NCBI GenBank assembly: GCA_030651695.1
Contig: JAUSCD010000022.1
Span: forward strand, 62,001-126,000
Direction: 5' to 3'
Length of the DNA: 64,000 nt
Source of the DNA: Pseudohongiella sp.
GTDB lineage: Bacteria > Pseudomonadota > Gammaproteobacteria > Pseudomonadales > Pseudohongiellaceae
The position numbers and the translations under genes were made by a program. Positions within the stretch are counted from its first letter, which is position 1; the number at the start of each line of letters is the position of its first letter. Shown here one piece after another: positions 60,205-64,000 of this stretch. The notes beneath the pieces were generated by a model. That model saw only the letters and a list, made by a program, of their open reading frames with translations. It searched no databases and was not told the DNA's origin.

Positions 60205-61293
60205 ATGATGATGGCTTTTCTTCTGCTCTTCATTGCCCTGGCCGCGGGCACCGCATACTTGTTCATCATCAGCCCTGGCCGCCCAGCACCGCTGCGCGAT
60301 GCCTCAGGCCACACCATCCCGGGAAGCCTGTCAGAGCGCGTGACCGTCGAAATTGGCGGCATTCCCCAGAGCATGTTCATCCAGAGTGTCGACCCTGCTA
60401 ACCCCGTGCTGCTTTTCCTGCATGGCGGCCCGGGGATGACGGAATTCTTCATGGAGGACGATTATCCAACCGGGCTCGAACGTCATTTCACCATGGTCTG
60501 GTGGGAACAGCGCGGGGCCGGTATGTCGTTCTCGGCCCGTATTCCGCCCCAGACCATGACGCTTTCGCAGATGATCAACGATACGGTGGAGGTTGCCGAT
60601 TACCTGCGGGACCGTTTCGGGCAGGACCGGATACTGTTGCTTGGCCATTCCTGGGGCGCCTATCTCGGGATCCAGGTCGCAGCAGCCGCTCCCGAGCGTT
60701 TCCTCGCCTATGTCAGCATGGCGCAGATAGCCCACCAGCTCCGTTCCGAGGTGCTTGCCCGTGATTACATGCTGGAGGCCTATCGCGCGCGCGGCGACGA
60801 GGCGATGGTGCGCAGACTCGAAGCCGCGCCAGTAAGTATGGAAGAGGGTCTGTCGCCGGGCTGGATGCGTCTGCGAGACCGCGCCATGCACGGGATAGGC
60901 GTCGGGCACACACGCGACATCTCGTCGGTCATCACGGGCATCTTTCTGCCAGTCTGGCGAGTGCGCGCCTACACCATCAGGGACAAGATCAATATCTGGC
61001 GGGGCAAGCTGTGGTCCCGGCCTTTCTTCTGGGAAGATTTACTGAGAGATGACCTGACCGCGCGGCTGACCGAGTTCGATCTGCCGGTTTATTTCCTGGT
61101 CGGTCGCCATGACTACACGGCGAATTCGGCGCTGTCCCGCGTCTATTTCGACGCGATCACGGCGCCGGTCAAGGGGTTTTATCTTTTTGAAAATTCTGCG
61201 CACAGTCCGCTGTTCGAGGAACCCGAACAAGCAACGGAGATTCTATTGAGCGACGTCATGAACGGGTCAAATGCGTTGGCTGATGCCCGTTGA
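60205..61293 (+). CDS. Proline-iminopeptidase-like alpha/beta hydrolase (S33)
   Basis: 362 residues from the ATG at 60205 (GAGGTG six bases upstream), with an N-terminal membrane anchor or signal (MAFLLLFIALAAGTAYLFII). Peptidase S33 motifs are clear: HGGPGMT (oxyanion hole), WWEQRGAGMS, the nucleophile GHSWGAYLG, Asp in GRHDYT and His in NSAHSPLF. Such enzymes remove N-terminal proline or act on small amides and esters. Last gene of the hydrolase operon. Together, these four products look like an envelope-associated degradation or detoxification set; that is inference. Confidence 0.88.
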   Translation: MMMAFLLLFIALAAGTAYLFIISPGRPAPLRDASGHTIPGSLSERVTVEIGGIPQSMFIQSVDPANPVLLFLHGGPGMTEFFMEDDYPTGLERHFTMVWWEQRGAGMSFSARIPPQTMTLSQMINDTVEVADYLRDRFGQDRILLLGHSWGAYLGIQVAAAAPERFLAYVSMAQIAHQLRSEVLARDYMLEAYRARGDEAMVRRLEAAPVSMEEGLSPGWMRLRDRAMHGIGVGHTRDISSVITGIFLPVWRVRAYTIRDKINIWRGKLWSRPFFWEDLLRDDLTARLTEFDLPVYFLVGRHDYTANSALSRVYFDAITAPVKGFYLFENSAHSPLFEEPEQATEILLSDVMNGSNALADAR

Positions 61294-61340
61294 ATCTCAA
61301 GCACCTACCGGCCCCGCTATTCCTCCAATGATGGCTGAAA

Positions 61341-62186
61341 TCATTCATGTGGAAATTCCACAGCCGTCACATCGGCCACAAAAAAAGGAAAATACTGATC
61401 GGTGGCAAAATGATTTCCTGCTTCCACATGCGTCGGCAGGCGAAATCCCTGAAAGTACCGGAACTCGGAAAGATACCCGCCGAACGGTTGCAGCCGATGC
61501 TGCTTCTCCGGATTGGCATTGCTCCAGCGCTCAAAACGGACCTGTGTCGGCTGACCATCGGCCGCCACGGTCAGATCCACAGACTGAGACAGGCCCCGAT
61601 AGTTGATTGTTACCCGGGCGATATCAGGCCCCAGGCCCTCCCAGGTAATACCAGGTCCAGGAAGCAGCGCCGCCGGTGTCCAGAAGACTGCCTCAGCCAC
61701 ATAGCGGCCGAACGCTGAAAGGGTATGATCAGGGTTCCCTCCCAGGTGGGCGACTGGCAGCAAACCCATTAGCCAGAACCGAGTCCAGCAATGGCTGTCT
61801 GACCCGGACAGCCTTATCAAGCCTTGCCGCGCACGCATTTTCCAGACGAATCCGTCAGGCATGGCCAGGACTTGAGTAGCCGTAAAATCCAGATAGTTGG
61901 GCTTGTCCTTGTTGCCCATCCCGAAACGCCCTGCCATGGTAATGCGGGCCACCGACCAGAGCGGCGTGCCCGGTTTAATCGTGTACAAGAAATAGCGCCG
62001 CGCCGGTTCCGGCAGGTGAGCGACCATATCGGCCGTCAAGATTGGTGGTTGCGACGACTGGCTGGCCGTCAGCGCATGCATGGCCTTGAGGTCAGCCCGG
62101 TGATCCAGCAGCCGCCAGCCCAGCAGCGCCAAAACTGTCAAAATGAGCAACACAATCGCAAAAGTCATCGCAGTCATCGCAGTCAT
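61341..62186 (-). CDS. DUF6544 (DUF6920-like) membrane-anchored protein
   Basis: 281 residues. A membrane helix lies at about 8-25, then LPEPARRYFLYTIKPGTPLW, WKMRARQGLIRLSGSD and RFERWSNANPEKQHRLQPFGGYLSE, the pattern of this uncharacterised family. The N-terminus MTAMTAMTF is encoded by 9-bp tandem repeats (62164-62187), so the true start may be any of three ATGs. The start overlaps the nitroreductase stop (ATGA), making a two-gene operon. Confidence 0.75.
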   Translation of the reverse strand: MTAMTAMTFAIVLLILTVLALLGWRLLDHRADLKAMHALTASQSSQPPILTADMVAHLPEPARRYFLYTIKPGTPLWSVARITMAGRFGMGNKDKPNYLDFTATQVLAMPDGFVWKMRARQGLIRLSGSDSHCWTRFWLMGLLPVAHLGGNPDHTLSAFGRYVAEAVFWTPAALLPGPGITWEGLGPDIARVTINYRGLSQSVDLTVAADGQPTQVRFERWSNANPEKQHRLQPFGGYLSEFRYFQGFRLPTHVEAGNHFATDQYFPFFVADVTAVEFPHE

Positions 62187-63190
62187 CTCAGAACGTCCTC
62201 AACCGGCCGCCGGTAAGATCGCGGCATCTCTGGGCCACGACCAATCCTCACGATAAAGTCTGGGCGGCGGTCACCAATGCCGATTGCGCGTGCAAATTCA
62301 ACACGCAGTTTTGCGACTTCTACGGGTTGGTTAATAAACGCTGTCCGCAGACCGAGGGCGGTAGCCTGGAGGGCGAGGCGCTGGTAACAGCGGCCAGCTT
62401 CAATCCAGTGCTGAATGTCATCTGCCTGTGAATATATTACAGCGATGGCTGATGAACTGGAGATGTGTCGACGATCTTTCCTGTTCTGGTTTTTGGCAGA
62501 AAACGCCCGCTTCATCGCAAGTTGTCCCAGCCATCGGGGAGCGTCGGGGTTGCCCATAGCAGGGCCGTAGAGTCCATCACCCGATAGTCCAGCCTCTTTA
62601 GCGTTGAACCTGATCCACGACTTTAGTTCACGAGCCCAGGCCGGATCAGCAAACTGGGCGTCGTTGCCCCTTGCGACAAAATCTGCAACAAGGTTTTTCT
62701 GATCGGCGCTGGTCAGCAGAAGCATCAACACGCCGTCACCATGACCAGCCGCCTGAAGCTGGTCCATTTCGTTGCTCATCAGCGGAACCCCGTCATACGC
62801 TGACCGGCTGCATTGGCGCAGGGGAATCGCGTCGAAAAGAGCTGACCGCGCGGCCGCCGCTTCTTCAAAGTCAATCTGCACCCCTGATGTCGAGGCATCG
62901 AATCGACAGCGGGCCGCAAGCCCAGCGGCTTGCGCTGCAAGCAGCAAGTTCTCGGCGGCGCATCCCAGGCTGGCGTAAAGGTGGTGATCATCCGGATCGA
63001 CTGCAGGGCACCGTCTCGACAGATCAGGAAGGATCTGTATCCGGTTGGATTCAAGTTTGAATAGCCAGGGTTGTGTATTGTGACTGGACGCCGCGAGCGT
63101 AGCGTAACGAACCAGTTCTCTGTAATCGTATGCTGAGGCCTCGAGCTTATTGTGACAGCTAGTCTCGTTGACCTTATCAGCATAGCTCAT
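62183..63190 (-). CDS. Acg-like nitroreductase family protein
   Basis: 335 residues. The nitroreductase fold is divided in two halves as in Mycobacterium Acg-type proteins. The N-terminal motif is ASSHNTQPWLFKL (about 33), with LYASLGCAAENLLLAAQAAGL at about 73 and the C-terminal CYQRLALQATALGLRTAFINQPVEV. It should bind FMN; many members sequester it rather than reduce nitro compounds. GGAG stands six bases before the ATG. It is co-transcribed with the DUF6544 gene. Confidence 0.87.
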   Translation of the reverse strand: MSYADKVNETSCHNKLEASAYDYRELVRYATLAASSHNTQPWLFKLESNRIQILPDLSRRCPAVDPDDHHLYASLGCAAENLLLAAQAAGLAARCRFDASTSGVQIDFEEAAAARSALFDAIPLRQCSRSAYDGVPLMSNEMDQLQAAGHGDGVLMLLLTSADQKNLVADFVARGNDAQFADPAWARELKSWIRFNAKEAGLSGDGLYGPAMGNPDAPRWLGQLAMKRAFSAKNQNRKDRRHISSSSAIAVIYSQADDIQHWIEAGRCYQRLALQATALGLRTAFINQPVEVAKLRVEFARAIGIGDRRPDFIVRIGRGPEMPRSYRRPVEDVLR

Positions 63191-63325
63191 GGCACACTCC
63201 GGGTTCGAATCAGCAAAACACAGAATACCCTTTGCTCATCCTTTACTGTTGAGGTAAATCAAAAGGGGAGAGAAGATTATCGAGGGGGGGTTAGCTGCCG
63301 CTTTGTCTGGCTCTGTTTGTCATGC

Positions 63326-64000
63326 TCACGTTTCAAGTCTTTTCTGTTTGATACGTTTGCCCTCTTGAACCATCTTCGCGAAATCCCGACCCTGAGATCG
63401 TTTTTCAGCCAATGTGACTGTTGCCAACGTGTTCTCACGCATCAGCTTTCTGTAATTGGCGAGCCTCCGGTCATCAAGCTTTTGCTCTTGTATCGCTCTG
63501 AGCACAGCGCATCCCGGCTCAGTTTCGTGTCCGCAGTCAGCAAACCGGCATTGTTTTGCCAGTAATTGAATATCCTCAAAAACTGCGCCAAGTGACTGAT
63601 CAAGCTCTGCAACCCTGAGTTCCCGCATGCCCGGAACATCGATCAGAAGCCCGCCAGTGGGCAGGATGTGTAATTCGCGATGGGTTGTTGTATGACGCCC
63701 TTTCTTGTCCTGCTCACGAATTTCACTGGTCGCGGCCAATGTGTGCCCCGCCAGTGTATTCAGAAGAGTCGATTTGCCAACGCCTGAGGAACCCACGAGA
63801 GCGACCGTAGTAGTGCGGTCAATCCAGGCACGGACTCCGTCGAGACTATCCGGATCAAGCGCATTGGCCATTTCAACCGGAACCCCAGCCTGCACGCTGC
63901 GAGCACGTTGAACAAAATTACCCGCGTCGCCAGCCAGGTCGGTTTTGGTAAGAACGATGACGGGCATCGCGCCGGCCTCAGCGCACAAGGCAAGATACCG
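63326..64000 (-). CDS. rsgA: Ribosome biogenesis GTPase RsgA, C-terminal part (5' end outside window)
   Basis: The last ~224 residues of RsgA; the frame runs off the right edge of the window. The GTPase domain is circularly permuted as expected: G4 TKTD comes first, then G1 GSSGVGKST, and G3 DVPGMRE. The C-terminal zinc domain has the Cys/His pattern CRFADCGHETEPGCAV. RsgA helps mature the 30S ribosomal subunit. The 135-bp gap to the nitroreductase start holds no visible gene. Confidence 0.95.
   Translation of the reverse strand, partial: RYLALCAEAGAMPVIVLTKTDLAGDAGNFVQRARSVQAGVPVEMANALDPDSLDGVRAWIDRTTTVALVGSSGVGKSTLLNTLAGHTLAATSEIREQDKKGRHTTTHRELHILPTGGLLIDVPGMRELRVAELDQSLGAVFEDIQLLAKQCRFADCGHETEPGCAVLRAIQEQKLDDRRLANYRKLMRENTLATVTLAEKRSQGRDFAKMVQEGKRIKQKRLET

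Overview
The window looks like chromosomal DNA of a free-living, probably marine, gammaproteobacterium. The evidence is an MSHA-like type IV pilus operon, two TonB-dependent receptors, SulP, AbgT and Na/Pi transporters, a photoactive yellow protein, a tRNA-Gly(CCC) close to the E. coli glyU type, and RsgA at the right edge. I cannot name a genus. There is no rRNA, CRISPR array, intact insertion sequence or prophage.

Layout. 0-6.5 kb: the end of a DUF2914 gene, a UspA/SulP pair, a secreted S15-type hydrolase, an exported methyltransferase-like protein and a DedA protein. 6.6-21.9 kb (minus strand): a 13-gene operon for an MSHA-like pilus (AAA/SPOR ATPase, secretin, TPR protein, assembly ATPase, platform protein, inner-membrane and periplasmic assembly proteins, two pseudopilins, major pilin). 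A response-regulator/histidine-kinase pair sits inside it, just before the major pilin. Upstream on the same strand, 22.0-24.9 kb encodes a secreted 954-residue protein made of four copies of a ~200-residue module. 24.9-28.0 kb: tRNA-Gly, a PYP-activating 4-coumarate-CoA ligase, photoactive yellow protein and a Sel1-repeat protein.

28.1-35.5 kb: an AbgT transporter, then a phosphate group consisting of a TonB receptor behind five tandem 11-bp Pho-box-like units, an NptA-type Na/Pi cotransporter, a small coiled-coil protein and a PstS-like lipoprotein. 35.5-40.6 kb: an FMN reductase, a RelE/Phd-type toxin-antitoxin pair, a DUF4336 protein, a lysoplasmalogenase and a three-gene envelope-stress cassette. 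40.7-46.6 kb: a PAS-GGDEF-EAL protein beside an RsbQ-like hydrolase, a DUF5916 outer-membrane protein and a formylglycine-generating-enzyme-like protein.

46.7-57.1 kb is the plastic part. A decayed HNH endonuclease copy and an intact copy behind a LexA-type box flank a TonB receptor, a two-component system with MipA, PhzF, an antitoxin with only a toxin stub, an HxlR remnant, a pterin dehydratase-like protein and many short tandem repeats, several of them lying on stop codons. 57.2-61.3 kb is a compact, visibly GC-richer operon of four hydrolase genes (CPBP protease, serine hydrolase, two alpha/beta hydrolases). The window closes with a DUF6544/nitroreductase pair and the C-terminal part of rsgA.

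The strongest candidates for new biology are the pilus operon with its own two-component system and the adjacent repeat protein, the PYP/ligase pair, the Pho-controlled outer-membrane receptor, the hydrolase/PAS/c-di-GMP pair, and the LexA-box HNH gene with its degraded paralogue and shared palindromes.
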